Assembly: GCA_940671915.1 (NCBI GenBank)
Contig: CALNVZ010003426.1
Span: 30,388,892-30,452,891 of the forward strand
DNA length: 64,000 nt
Direction of reading: 5' to 3'
Source: Paracentrotus lividus
Lineage: Eukaryota; Echinodermata; Echinoidea; Camarodonta; Echinidae
The notes beneath the pieces were generated by a model, which was not told the origin of the DNA, searched no databases, and saw only the letters and a list, made by a program, of their open reading frames with translations. The first letter of the stretch is position 1. Each line of letters begins with the position of its first letter. Made by a program: the position numbers and the translations under genes. Shown here piece after piece: positions 40,233-52,900 of this stretch.

Positions 40233-42420
40233 TCATCTCTAAACTTCAAAGTGCATTCTTAGATTATTGACGTCCAAAAATATTGTTCCCACGTGTGATA
40301 TTCTCAACAGCGTGGAAAAATGTTGCTCAGCGGACGCAAACGTTTTCTTCTCGGGGCGAAGCGGGCAGCTGGTCCCTCAACGATCCGATGCATAAACACT
40401 TCACTCAAAACAGGTGATACACAGCCTATACAACGTCGCACGCACGATCATTGAAACATCAAAAAAGGGGAGATAAAGACAGCGGGTATTTTCTTCCTCA
40501 CTTGCACTCTTTCTCTCTCATTTTCGACATGATGTGATCGTTTAGGAAATAGACATCCTATATCTGGTATAAAAAGAGGGACTGCCGCTTTTTGACGCCG
40601 CTACAAACAGACGGTTTCTTTCGCTTCGTTTGTTGGGGCTTTGCGCTCATTTCCGAGTTTACTTCCAGTAATTTTACACATGATATCAGAAGTATACCAC
40701 GCATTATGTCATGCATCAGTGTGCGTTCATAATGGAATATGATCAAAATAGATTTCACTTAGTGTGCATGAGGAAAATTGAGTGCTGGGTTTATCAACAA
40801 AACAAAGTAACTGATTTCTGTTTTGTCAAGGTGAATTGACATTCGTATAACCATGAACATGATGAATGAAATGAAACATTATTCTCCAAACTGACTCGCA
40901 ATGTGGTAAAACATTATTAGGCTTATGTGAGCAAATTTTCATTTTGTTAGATGCATCTGAACATTTCCAGCATAAATATTATTCTTTCTACACTTCTGTT
41001 TAACACCAATATTTCCTAACTCCTTTTATAAATTTCTTTTCATAGTATTCCGTTATTTCAAACAACCTCGTATATTAGGATTTATATCATGTATTGGCCT
41101 TCCTTCACAAAATGATAAGAACTAAATGAAAGTATTGGTAATAACAGTATTTTTTTTGATGAAAACTATACATTAATGTCTCTGTGCGTGAAAATACTTG
41201 AAGATTAAACAAGAGATTTGTAATGGAACTTTGGCATTCAACAATAATTGTGATGTTAATGTGTTTGATACTGATTTAAATTGGTCGAATTCGGTTACAA
41301 TAATTGAGGGAGAGAATTTCATAATGCCAAAGGCCCATCTACAACGAGTATTCTAAACAAAATTTAAGAGAGAGCCCCCCCCCCTCCCTCGGCTCTCTTT
41401 TTCTCTCTCTCCACCTCTCTATCTGTTCCCCCCCCCCCACCATGCCCACCCCTCGACATTTTACTTTTCTCCTCCTTACTAAATTTGTATCCCCGTACAC
41501 GTAGTATAGATTTACAGCTGCTGTATTGCACCAGTGTCCTCGCTATATATACCGGAAATAAACGATATTGATTATACTGTAATGAAAAATCAATACCCGT
41601 CTTAAAGCGACTCGACACAAATATAAGAAACTATAAAACAACAGTAAGCTTCTCATGATTTTGTTTTGATTGATTTCATATATTAAAGGAAAGTCTGATT
41701 CGTGCGAGGCTAACTGAAAATCAATTCCATTCATCTTTTCTATAAAGTGGGGATCTAATCGTTCACGGATAACTGGTTATATTTTAGGGTCATAAATGAA
41801 ATATAGGTTTTCCCGGCCAATTTCATTGTTTTGTCAATCAATTGCATATAAGAGGCATTCATTTTCGGGGAAAAAAAGCTGATGCATCGAAATGTTGCCA
41901 GTCAAAATCGTATTCAATCATCAAAATTAACGATTGCTGTGATCGATTTCGTATTTGCCCATTCTACTTCATATAATAAGCATACACATTCGGCAGTAAC
42001 TATTCAAATTCGTCTTAATCATGGCAACATTTCATTCCTTATACTAAAATTCTCACTAATTTGAATGCACAAATACTGAAATTAAATGCCTATATCCGAA
42101 TTTGAACTTTGTAACCATTACTTTGTTTGCCTAAAAACGGATTTCAGAGCATGAACACGAAATTAATTGACTAAAGTCGGTCCTTCGCATCAAACACAAG
42201 TATTTGAATACACATTAAATGAAAATAAATGATAAATGTATGAAATTGGCCGGGAAAACATATACTTTGTCTAGTAATATTCCTATTTAAGATAGACGTA
42301 TATTTCGATTGCTCTAAAGACGGTTCTTGATCTTCATCCTGAAAATGTGTTTTGTTGTAAATATCAAAATAAACTAAAAGATGTATTATAAGAAATTATT
42401 GTTCAGCATGTCAACGTTTA
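40233..42420. other. Intergenic DNA, no gene seen
   Basis: A short G+C-richer patch at about 40310-40450 carries a 43-codon open frame with basic pairs but no signal peptide. CT and C-rich runs lie at 41375-41440. The rest is AT-rich with no recognisable coding sequence. Confidence 0.5.
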
Positions 42421-42423
42421 ATA

Positions 42424-42702
42424 AAGGCGGGCTCACACTATGCGACTTGCTGCGGTGCAATTTTTTAAACAAATGGAAGTTTGCATTATTAATGTGACAT
42501 TTGAAACATGAAAAGTTCTCTTATGAGATGTAAAAATTGTAAAGGAACAATTTAAGCAAAATTTTGTTCCAATGCGAGTCTGTAATTAGGAGTAAAGGTC
42601 GATTTTTCTAAAATTTCCTTGTTTAAATGTTTGTATCAAATAATATTAAAGTTTTCCTGAAAAATCGCACCGCAGCAAGTCGCATAGTGTGAGCCCGCCT
42701 TT
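42424..42702. mobile_element. Tc1/mariner-type MITE, 279 bp
   Basis: Perfect 35-bp terminal inverted repeats (42424-42458 and 42668-42702), each starting AAGGCGGGCTCACACTATGC, are flanked by TA on both sides (42422-42423 and 42703-42704). The TA duplication fits the Tc1/mariner superfamily. The interior is AT-rich and non-coding. Confidence 0.92.
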
Positions 42703-42967
42703 AAGGGCGATTTCACGCACAAATATTATCTCTTTCTTGTATTTGATGTCATTAGATATCTTCTTCTTCTCGAGTCCCTCTCATTGATCTTTTTTATTGT
42801 ATTATCACATCATTCTGTTTAAATTTGAAAGGTCATATATTTATGTTTCTAAAACGTAATTTGATATGATTAGATAAGATCAAGTACCCGATCATTCTTC
42901 TGAATGATATTTTGTCATTCTGAGCTGAATTAGCAGACGTTTATGCAAACTCTGTAAAATTGGGTAC

Positions 42968-43069
42968 CAGTGGCGGATTAAGGCAGGGCTTAGGGGACGC
43001 GAACCCGCTATAACTTGATAAAATAATATAGACTGTACATTTTATTTTCAAATCCTGGATCCGCCATTG
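42968..43069. mobile_element. CAGTGGCGG-type MITE, short copy
   Basis: Begins CAGTGGCGGATTAAGG and ends CCTGGATCCGCCATTG, 102 bp in all. The interior is shorter than in the 154-bp copy at 15943 and shares little with it beyond the ends. Confidence 0.8.
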
Positions 43070-44858
43070 GGTATTAAATTTTTTCATATTTTTATATGTT
43101 TCAGACATAACTATTAGATAATACGCAAGCAGGAAATGTCCAAATATAGAAATGATTCACATTTAACAAAAATGTAATCACACTTTTACGGCGTACACAT
43201 CAGCAATATGTTTCACAGATTAAACATGACTATAAGATTTGTATTTGACAAGCAAGACTTTTTCAAATATGGCAATAATACATTCCAAAAATTTTATCGC
43301 ATTTGAGGCATGTTTGTATTAGGTCACTACCCCCTTCATCAGACATGCAGTGTAATCACTCTACTAGGTTGGTTACTAAACGTTGTAAACATCAGTCTAT
43401 TCAGGGGTGAAAGATATACACAATCTTGAGACATGTAGTCATGTAGTCATGATTGTATGGTCTAATTAACCCATCAAGGGCAATGTCTCTTTTTAGTGAC
43501 GCTTTTGCATTATCTTTGAAACTAGAATGCCATGGAACATGAATTACATATCAACATAAAGAGCAGAAATCACTGACATAAAGAGATTTTTTTTTCTACC
43601 ACTGTACACTGAACGGTTCTTGAATTAGAACACTTTAAATGAAAATAATCATTGAAATCTCTTGATTGGCAACGCGAAGAAATATGAATAATGCTTTTTT
43701 CAAGCGCAAATTTGCAATTTCTTCGATGCATTTTGTAATTTTCAATAGTAAAATGTTGTTAATTATTGATTTAATTTTTTTAAAGGTTGCAGGAGTGAAA
43801 TAAAGTTATAAAATTTGCCAATTTGAGGATCAAAAAGGGATTCATTTTGACCAATGGGAAATTTCTGTCATGTATGGTCAATATAGCAGAGTAGAGGAAT
43901 GACATAAAAGAGCAAAGAATGATCCAAAACATAAACTAACATCCCACTTCTACAGATAAAATAGAATTCATACGACCATAGGTTTATTGTTGATTGTAGT
44001 ATATTTATTACACACGATTTTGTGCAAATTATATTATAACATTCAAAAAGATATATAAAATGTAGATTAAAATTTGATTAATTCTGGCATTTCTATTTTT
44101 GTAAAAGCTAAAATAATCATAAATGGAAGACGGATTCAAATTGCTAGCACAAATCGGTCAGTCTCACAAACTTTAGATTTAGAAATTTACATAAATCAGG
44201 TCTCTTTAGAATACTATTACTATAATATTTAACATTTCCATGACTGCATTTGTGGAAGAATTAAATTTGAAACAAATAGACTTGCTACGAGATCTTCAAT
44301 GCTTGTACAAATAATTTGGGGCATAATTCTTTAAAATTTAGCACTTTGAAACAAAAAACTTTGAATTTGTATACATGTTAAAAAAATTACCCCCTATTAC
44401 TGCTTTGAAAAATATATATATCTTTATATATTACTTGATGTCGTGAAGCCTTTGGTAAAAATTAATTACCCCGGTAAGTACATGTATATCTTACATAAAA
44501 GCATACATACATGTATATCAGGTCAAGACATACAAATTGAGTAAAAAGTGAATATCTTATCCTAAAAATGAATACTTTAAAATAGGCAGATATTTATGCA
44601 GAGCAAGTTGTGATGCTTGAAAACGTTTTCAATTCAAATGTTAAACTTCTTCACAATTAAAAACACAAACACTTGATTGTATGTTTGCATTATAAAGAGT
44701 TGCATATTATACCAGAATATGTCAGTTCCTACATAAAGGTGGGTAACACAAAGGGGAGTGGGCAGTGTCAATCATGGTTATTGTATTCATGCAATCCATA
44801 CAATCAATTACAAAGCCGTCCCGACCATGTTATGAGCAGTACTCTACAGAATAGTATA
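43070..44858. other. Intergenic AT-rich DNA, no gene seen
   Basis: No recognisable coding sequence or repeat family. A short ATATATAT stretch lies near 44410. Confidence 0.5.
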
Positions 44859-45315
44859 CAGTCTGTGTAAAAAAAAAAAGATGGTACAGTCGGGAAAAAA
44901 TTATTTAGGTATGAAATCCTCTCAAATGTGCGAATGTGGTACCAATAGAGAGCTAAAAGATTCTTCTTGCTGATACACTTTATTTTGTATAATTAACTTT
45001 TGTAAAACAAAAGTTATGCTAAATTTTGTGCGGCAATGAGCTAATTGAAATTCAAACATCTATTGTTTCGGTGCGCTGAATTCATGGCTATTATGTGTGG
45101 AACCCATAGAAAAGCATGCACAAAGTACATCTTTTCTTAATAGAAAACTGGTCATATCTCAAGACCTACAGCATCAAAAGGGATGAAAAAAAATTGCAGA
45201 AGAAAGCCTGATTTCCCTACTTTATGGAAATATCAAACACTTTTAGAATGTGATCAATTTTCATACTTAAGAAAATAATGTTTTCCACTTGTACCATTTT
45301 ATTTGACACAGACTG
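44859..45315. mobile_element. Tc1/mariner-type MITE, 457 bp
   Basis: Starts CAGTCTGTGTAAAAAAA and ends TTTTATTTGACACAGACTG, with TA on both sides (44857-44858, 45316-45317). The terminal repeats are at least 10 bp perfect and longer with mismatches. The interior has no transposase frame. Confidence 0.8.
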
Positions 45316-45317
45316 TA

Positions 45318-46073
45318 TATTCTTTTTTCCCATTTCCCCCTAATATACTGCATAGCTTTGCTTTAGATGTGATAATACAAAAATAATATATTTGGCACTT
45401 CATTCTTATAGTTTTCGTATGATAAAAGATGAATGACATTCTTCAAATTTATTTTGTGCAACATAGCATTTTTTTTTATATAGATTTTTTTTTTCAAAGT
45501 ACGAAATCAATGACAAGAACCTTCTTACGGCAGCTTTTGCTCTTTCTTTCTCCTTCTAAGAATATATATCTTTCCCTTACAGTCCTGTTAACCAAACATG
45601 ATTGTATGAAAAGATAATTTACAAAATAGTTTATCAATTGTGCGGTATAATACTGCAAGTGATATCTTGCTACCTTTTTAATAGAAAGTAATTGTATGCT
45701 AAATCTAGTATATATAACGAGTATATAATTTGATGATGCAAAGTGATCAAAACAAATTCTGAAATACAACAAGGCATATGCAGCATGTTGGTAATTATAG
45801 GTAGACTGTACATTGCAAAGTAATACCATCCTGTCCAACTATAACAAGATACTTCGTATCAAGCTAAGTATCTCTTCATAACAATATTTGTTACACTAAA
45901 GAAATAGGCACACACATGTAAACAAATTTGAAGTTTGGAATCTCATGATTGTGAGTATAGACTGTAGTGATAAAATTGTCACATAATCTATTTACAATAT
46001 TCATTTATTCCAACAATTCAAAAGTAGCAGATGAAGTTAAAATGATTGAAGAATATTTTTAAACTAGCCAGCG
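45318..46073. other. Intergenic AT-rich DNA, no gene seen
   Basis: Unique-looking AT-rich sequence. The 114-codon open frame at 45494-45838 (-) has no recognisable motif. Confidence 0.5.
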
Positions 46074-46186
46074 TCGGTGCTATGCACCTCCATCCTGCTT
46101 CGCACTTCTAACGCGATCCCCGGTCTGGTCACGCTCGAGCGCACTGAGTAACTGATGTTTGGAGCAAGCGAGTAACTTTGTCGGCG
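46074..46186. other. Isolated G+C-rich segment of unknown nature
   Basis: About 110 bases clearly richer in G+C than its surroundings, with CpG sites and the words CTAGCCAGCGTCGGTGC and GGAGCAAGCGAGTAACTTTG. It ends against a short TATATATATAGATG run. No open frame or known RNA is recognised. It could be the conserved part of a transposon. Confidence 0.5.
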
Positions 46187-46631
46187 ATTATATATATAGA
46201 TGGTGTTAGATGTTTGTAATACTTAAAAATCATTGAGAAGAATACAAAATTGCTCATATTTCATGTTTTAACCATCATTTACTCATAATCTCTCACTTAA
46301 ATCAAAACTACTCAAATAGCCCAACACCATCAATTTACATACATGTTATATAATAAAATAATAATGCATTTTATCGCAAAGTATATTCATCCTGGCTAAT
46401 TATTCTTTAGGATTCAAAACTATTACGTAGTTTATACAATTATCATAACAAAGGAAAGTATTACGTAGTTTAGATCTTTGGAATGATTTGAGAAAATTGA
46501 TAACTAAAAAAGAGCACCATAACATTAAAGTGATATATATCTTGGAGAAAATATCATTTAACAAATCAAAGAAATTAATGTAAATGTTAGGGGACTTGTT
46601 TATGTGAGATCTCAAGCGAAAATACCCACAT

Positions 46632-46637
46632 TTTATT
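46632..46637 (-). terminator. Candidate ACSS3 polyadenylation signal
   Basis: Minus-strand AATAAA lies about 215 bases downstream of the ACSS3 stop codon. AATAAA is common in AT-rich DNA, so this is only a candidate for the 3' end. Confidence 0.35.
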
Positions 46638-46851
46638 TGAAAGACTTCATGAAAATGTAGAATTGTGTTTCCAAGCCACATTAACGAGATTGATGCCAAT
46701 CGGATAAAAGGCTGAACGAACAATCACAGCGCTAAAATCATCAGATTTAAGGGAGAATTTCATATACAACTTTGGAAATATTCTCACACACTACCAGCTG
46801 CTTTGTTCAATAAGGCATACATGTAGTCCCACTTGCTGATTTTGATGTCCT

Positions 46852-46932
46852 CTATTCGGTCATCAAACCCTCCTTGACCAGAGCAGACTTCACATCATCG
46901 TATGCAGTGGCATCTTCAATGGTTGGGGGAAT
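46852..46932 (-). CDS. ACSS3: ACSS3 last coding exon
   Basis: 81 bases; acceptor TTCTTTAAG, then IPPTIEDATAYDDVKSAL, then VKEGLMTE and TAG at 46852-46854. The pattern K-I-x-x-T-I-E-D and the short helical end match the ACSS3 C-terminus. Confidence 0.94.
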   Translation of the reverse strand: MPPTIEDATAYDDVKSALVKEGLMTE

Positions 46933-49900
46933 CTTAAAGAAGCCAACGAAAAATGAAAGTAAATTAAACACAATGTTGCTTTGTCCAGTTAATGTGATGG
47001 CCCTGTGACATTTAAAATTCAATATTATGTAGTTATATTTGTAATTTGATGCAGTTCATCCTTTCATGCTTTATAAGGTACCTTCCTTCTCCAGATTTGG
47101 TTACGATCAACTCAATGGATATAAAGTAGCCCTAGGAATTTCTTGGAGGGAGAGTGAATGCGTAATATATACATGTACATGTATGTCAATATATTATTAA
47201 TCTATTAAAGCAATAACAACTCTCATTCATTCAGACCTATTTTTGCTACAAATTAATACCAGAGGCAATATGAAATTTAGAGTTGAAGACATTCATAAAA
47301 ATAAAAAACATAAAACATACTGGCATGTATTCATGGAAAAACCAAATAATTCTTTCAGCTTGTATTTTTGACGACTTCAAAGTTATTTCATATTGTTGAC
47401 CTAGTTTGTTACAGGTACATGAAAATGTAAATCTACTTCTACATGTTAGTTACTGCTGTGCATTGGATTGTGTCATTTAATTACATCATGCACCCACAAT
47501 CATGTATCATGAATCCCCTACGTGCAAATGATCAAATCATTTAATTTATGTAGCAATTTGTCTGAAAATATTTCAGGTATTTTATACAATTTAAAGCGTA
47601 TTCATGATTACTTAAATTTTCTTCATATTTATTGAAAACATAGGAAGAATGCAACCTGATTTTTAAAAAATGAGTGTAATCTAACTGTAAAAAAGGAAAG
47701 CTATTTTTTTATTAAAGGTCTGTCAAATATTTTTTATGTTTATTGCACTAATAAAAAGCAGGATGGATGGAAAAACTAGCATGCAAAGAACAAAGTCAGG
47801 TGCTGTCCTGCATGTCAAATTTTGATTTTGTGAAAGTAGCTAACCTTGAAGGCTTGTCCATTGACCATCTTAGCCAGAACTCCCCTAGTGATCTTGCCTG
47901 ATCTGGTCCTAGGTAGCTTGTTGACGATGACAGCCTTCTTGAAGAATGCAACAGGTCCAACGTTAGCTCGTACAATAGCTATCACTTCATCTATGATCTG
48001 CTTCTCAGGCTTACTCACATCTACATGAGAAATAAAAAGGATAACATCATATCAATTAATGGTGGTGTGATTTTGATGATAGCTTTCTTGAAGAACGCTA
48101 CAGGTCCAACGTTAGATCATACAATGGCTATCACTTCAACTATGATCTGCTTCTCAGGCTTACTCACATCTAAAAGATAAATAAATAAATAAATTACTTA
48201 ATGATACAGAGATTATAATACCATTCAAATATTCTCAAACTGGCAAAAAGAATCTTGAAAAAAAAAAGCACAAATTTTGGAAAAAACTCAAGGGCAGAAA
48301 TCAAATGAAAATATTTGTAGAAAAAAAAATCCTGAGTTAAGTTGGCATCTCTGATGGTGATGTGAACTTGTAACTGGGAGGCCTGATGAATTGGGGATCA
48401 AGTTTTATACCGAGATGTCTCAGTTGTCCTCTATAGTTCACTCATACTAACAAAATACTCATAAAACCTATGCATGTATGTACAGGTCCAATGATAAGGT
48501 GCACACAATTTGGCTATGATTTCATCAATAATTTTCTTCACAAGCTTACTCACACCTGATTTCAGAAAAGGAGAATTTTTTTTCCTGATTAAAGTATAAA
48601 AGCAAGGGCAAACAATAAAAAGGGAATATTTTGACATAATACATTTCACCATGACTGTTTATCTGATGATCAATGTAGCACTGCAAATGAAATAAAATCA
48701 TATCAAACTTTATTCCAAATCCTGACATTTAGGATGAAAAGAAAGTATGAAAAACATGCATCTTAATGTTTTAAAACTCAGGATTTGTTTCTTAGAATTA
48801 TTCATCAACTATTCCTTTCTACAATCCACTCCTTGCAAGTGTAAACAATGATCAACTTACAAGAACTATCTTTTATTTCTGATGCATAAAGGGTAGATTT
48901 TAAAGATTAAAAAGGAATATTTCACTGATGATGAGTTTCCAAATAATGCTCTCTCTCTCTCTCTCTCTCTCTACCTTAGAAATAAATAAATTTTCTCCAC
49001 ATTTATATCTTTATCTCAACATCATTTTTAGGCACGTACATGCAGTTATATTTTTGCCAAATGTCTCTTTGTTCTCTGCCTTTATTATCTCTCCTCTACA
49101 TGCAAAGCCATCTTTGACTCTCATCTCTACCCATCTCTTCTTTCTTTTTTTCTTTTCCCTCCATCCCCTGCCCCATCTGTCTCTCCTTCTTTCTATCCTT
49201 TCTTTTCACTTCATCTCTCTCCACAATTCCTTAATTCTCTTATTATGTACAAGATACCAGAAATGTTATTTCCACCCAAACCCTAAACAAAAGAGAAAAT
49301 GCATTAAAGTGCATCCACTATCAAACTTCTTGTCGCACAGGTGCCGTCACCCTCCACCCAGCGCTACCATGTAGACTATCACGCCCAACGCAACATGCGT
49401 ACATTATCTCTCCCCTGTGATCCGCTGAGCTGACAGTTTGCATATCAAGATGCCTATCTTACCCCTTCCGACTCCGTAGAGGTTCAGATTCAGATCACAT
49501 TCCTACCTAACAAATATCATTCTAGATAATAAGGCATTTCCATAATTGTCAGGAGTAGACTCACACCCTTTCGTCAAAATATTGTTAGCTGCACTTTTTT
49601 CTTCTGTTTTTTAAATAAAATGCCATATTGAATATGTTTGAAGAAAAGGTTGTTCATGCGAATTCCTATACAGAAAATATCATTGTCTAATGATAGGCAT
49701 CTCCATAATTTTCAGGAGATGTGCGTGCTTTCATGAAATGACTCTAGGCTGTTGAAATAATTATCATGTCATATGGAATAGTTAAATATTTCTTAAGAGA
49801 AAAGGTTATTCACCCTATGTCCAAAACAAAATGCATACAAATTTATACCCTTAAAACACTCAAAGAGTTCATCTAAAGCGAGATTTTATAGACAAATTAC

Positions 49901-52900
49901 ATACCAATAGAAAGCAATTATTAAAGATATATGTACTGTACCGTGACCATACATTGTGTATTTGCTTTAAAACTAAAAAATGAATGATGCAACAATTTAA
50001 ATTGTCAGATATCAATTTATATATTCAATCATTGAGCTCTTTGAGGTACTTGATTGAACACTTTGAAAGAGATATTTTTAGAGTGTAGGTGGTGAAATAA
50101 TGTAGACATGATGTCAATATTTAGCTTCACTAAGTCACTGCCAGAACCATAAAATACCACTCTATTTGCTTTCAACGGTTCGGTTTCACCTGTATGAATG
50201 CAAACTTGTCTGGGTAGTGATATTTTGATCAAGTGAATATGAACTGTGAAGCAAATAATCAAGCAAGTTGTTTGATGTCAAAAGACATGCTGTTTATTCG
50301 ATTTGGTTATCTTTTATTCCTAAAATTCCTTTTGTTCTACTCCCATAATGAAATACTCTTACATCATGTTGTGACTCTGTTGTAACTCTCTGCCCCTCTC
50401 CACATACATGTGGGTCAAAGCCAAAAATAAGGGACCGCGACGAGACGGAATTTGATAGAGTTTTATGCTCACAAAAAGAAAACTTAATATTTCAGCTGCC
50501 ATTTACCCTCACTAATATGTCGAGCTTACTTGAAAGTATCAATCTGCAAAAAAAAATTTTTTTAGTACGTTTCGTTTTCAACGGCAACGTCAAAATATTG
50601 CGTTGTGCGACGGGACGAGAATGAAAATATCACTGGTTTTTTAAAAGAAGATTCAAACAAGAATTCTATCAAACTTAATAAGCAAAGCTGACCATGTCAG
50701 GTGGGGTCTATTGTTACTGTCCCATAGATCACTAGTAAAAAAAGAGCTAGCAATTAAATCTAAAAGATTACGATTTAAAGACGATTTCCTAAAGGCATGT
50801 CAATTCCGTCCGCGTCGCGCGACGGGACGGAAAATATGTTCTATGTACAAAGTGAATGGGAATTCAGGGAAGGGGAAAAATTGACCTTTTTTGTCACAAA
50901 TTTTCAAATCACCATAGCGAAGGAACTAATGATCCAAATTAAGTACAAATGGTATCATTGGAAAGGGAATCAAATAGACTATCTGAAAAAGTTATTATTT
51001 TAAAAGTAGCAGCACTATAACGTGTCATGACCTTTTGACCTTTATTTTGACCTTAGATTTGACCTTGTGTATCCTGCGACCTTGTGCCAATATTTTGAAA
51101 TCTGAATCCCATGACACTATTTTTACATAATAATAACAATTTGGATGTATACATTTATTATTTGTTTGTTTTCTAGCCCTCTCAAAATTGGCTTAATTGC
51201 AAAAAATGATATTACAGTCCCATACATAACTATCTGTGTTGTGTCAATGTAGAGACCTGAAAGCGCGACGGGACGGAAAATGTTGAAACGTCATATTTTT
51301 CTTATGAGTGGGAGTAAATGGATTTTTTTCCAAAATTTTTTTTAAAGGTGGGCCCCGAGGGAAATATGTTTTTTTTTTAAAGAGGCCGCCCCCCCGCCCC
51401 CCCCCCCACTTATAAATTGATACATTCTAGAACATGGGTGACCCATCTTGTGTTTTTCATAGAAAAAAAATAACAATTACGTGTCAAAGTACAAAAAACC
51501 TGAAATATAATAATAATAATAATTTGTGATTTTTTTTTTCAGGAATGAAATGCTCCTAGAAAGGGTATTCCATAATAAAAGTTGATATTGCCCTAACTTT
51601 TTAGGTTTTAATGTAAATTAATTATAACGTACATTTTCCGTCCCGTCGCGCAGAGAGGGCGCTATTTCCACATTCAAAGGCATTTTACAAGAAAGTCGGC
51701 AGTCTTTTATATTGGACATATACATTTCCGAAATCTATGGAATCTCAGCTTTCATATGATATATAATACTAGATATAACTACCAATTTGAAAATTTGACC
51801 AAAGTGAACAATACTTTTGGCTTTGACCCATGTACATGTACATCTCTCTCTCTCTATCTCTCCCTCCCTGCCTCTCTCTTGCTCACATATTCTTCCTCCC
51901 TTCTTCACATCTCTTTTATATATCACCCTACCCCTAAAAATGTTTCCTCTCTTACTTCCTCTCTGCCCCTTTATTTCAGGTGCCCCCCCCCCAAAAAAAA
52001 AAGGGGGGGTCAAAATATCTTCTCCTACCTTTAACTCTTTGAAAGAACACTCATTCTTTTACTTGTGAAAGTGTATACCACCTCAAAATGGTACAACACA
52101 AACTCTTGAACTTTTGGTAATAAATACTTTACTTGTAAGGTAAGTTATTTTGAAACATTATTTGAAAATTATACATCTTTACAAGCTTTAAATAATCTTG
52201 TGTTTCTAATATACACATGCAGTTCAACCTTTAAGATTTGTTCTTACAAAACGCTTTTCACAAGCAATACAATGTTGATTTTAACCACACAAAGTGGTAA
52301 CTAATGATATGTGTGTGAGATCATACATGTATCACTAGCATATGAAAATATGATGCCTTAAAGGTAAATTAAATAAACAAAAGCCCTACTTCAACCAACT
52401 GGCCTTTTATGCCGACATTTGGTTAAATATTCCATTATTTCCTTGGTAACACCATATTATTGACCCGTGGTCTGGCGGTCACTCACTTAATTCATTTCTA
52501 ATTGACCCTTGTCAACGTAACACCACTTATCTGGAGGCCTCACCAAAGTTCTTATTCAATCAACATTTTATGATTCAATTGCGAAAAAAACGGTGTGAAA
52601 AAAATCACACGTTTCAGTTTATAAATATTGTAACAAAGATTTGTGACTCATCATATCAAAATCAGACACAAGACGCCAGAAAAGAGTCAAAGATTGCAAC
52701 AAAACAATCCATTTTTAAAGGCCCTAATCATTTCTACTCATTTTTTTTTTTACAGAGCATACAAGAATCATTGAAATTTCAGAAAATCAAAAAAATACTT
52801 CCTCCCAAATAATACAATTTTTATTATTTTACCGATTTCCTTGACACTGTTCTGAATTTGTTCAACGACTTCGGTCTGATTTCGATGTGATGCATCATAT

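Noticed and set aside
40320-40450. 43-codon frame with basic pairs (GRKR, GAKR) that looked peptide-hormone-like
   Set aside because: No signal peptide, no amidation site arrangement and no conserved repeat of a peptide.
48928-49374. 148-codon open frame in the ACSS3 intron
   Set aside because: Leu/Ser/Phe-rich product of a pyrimidine-rich tract and a CT repeat, antisense to the gene, with no domain.
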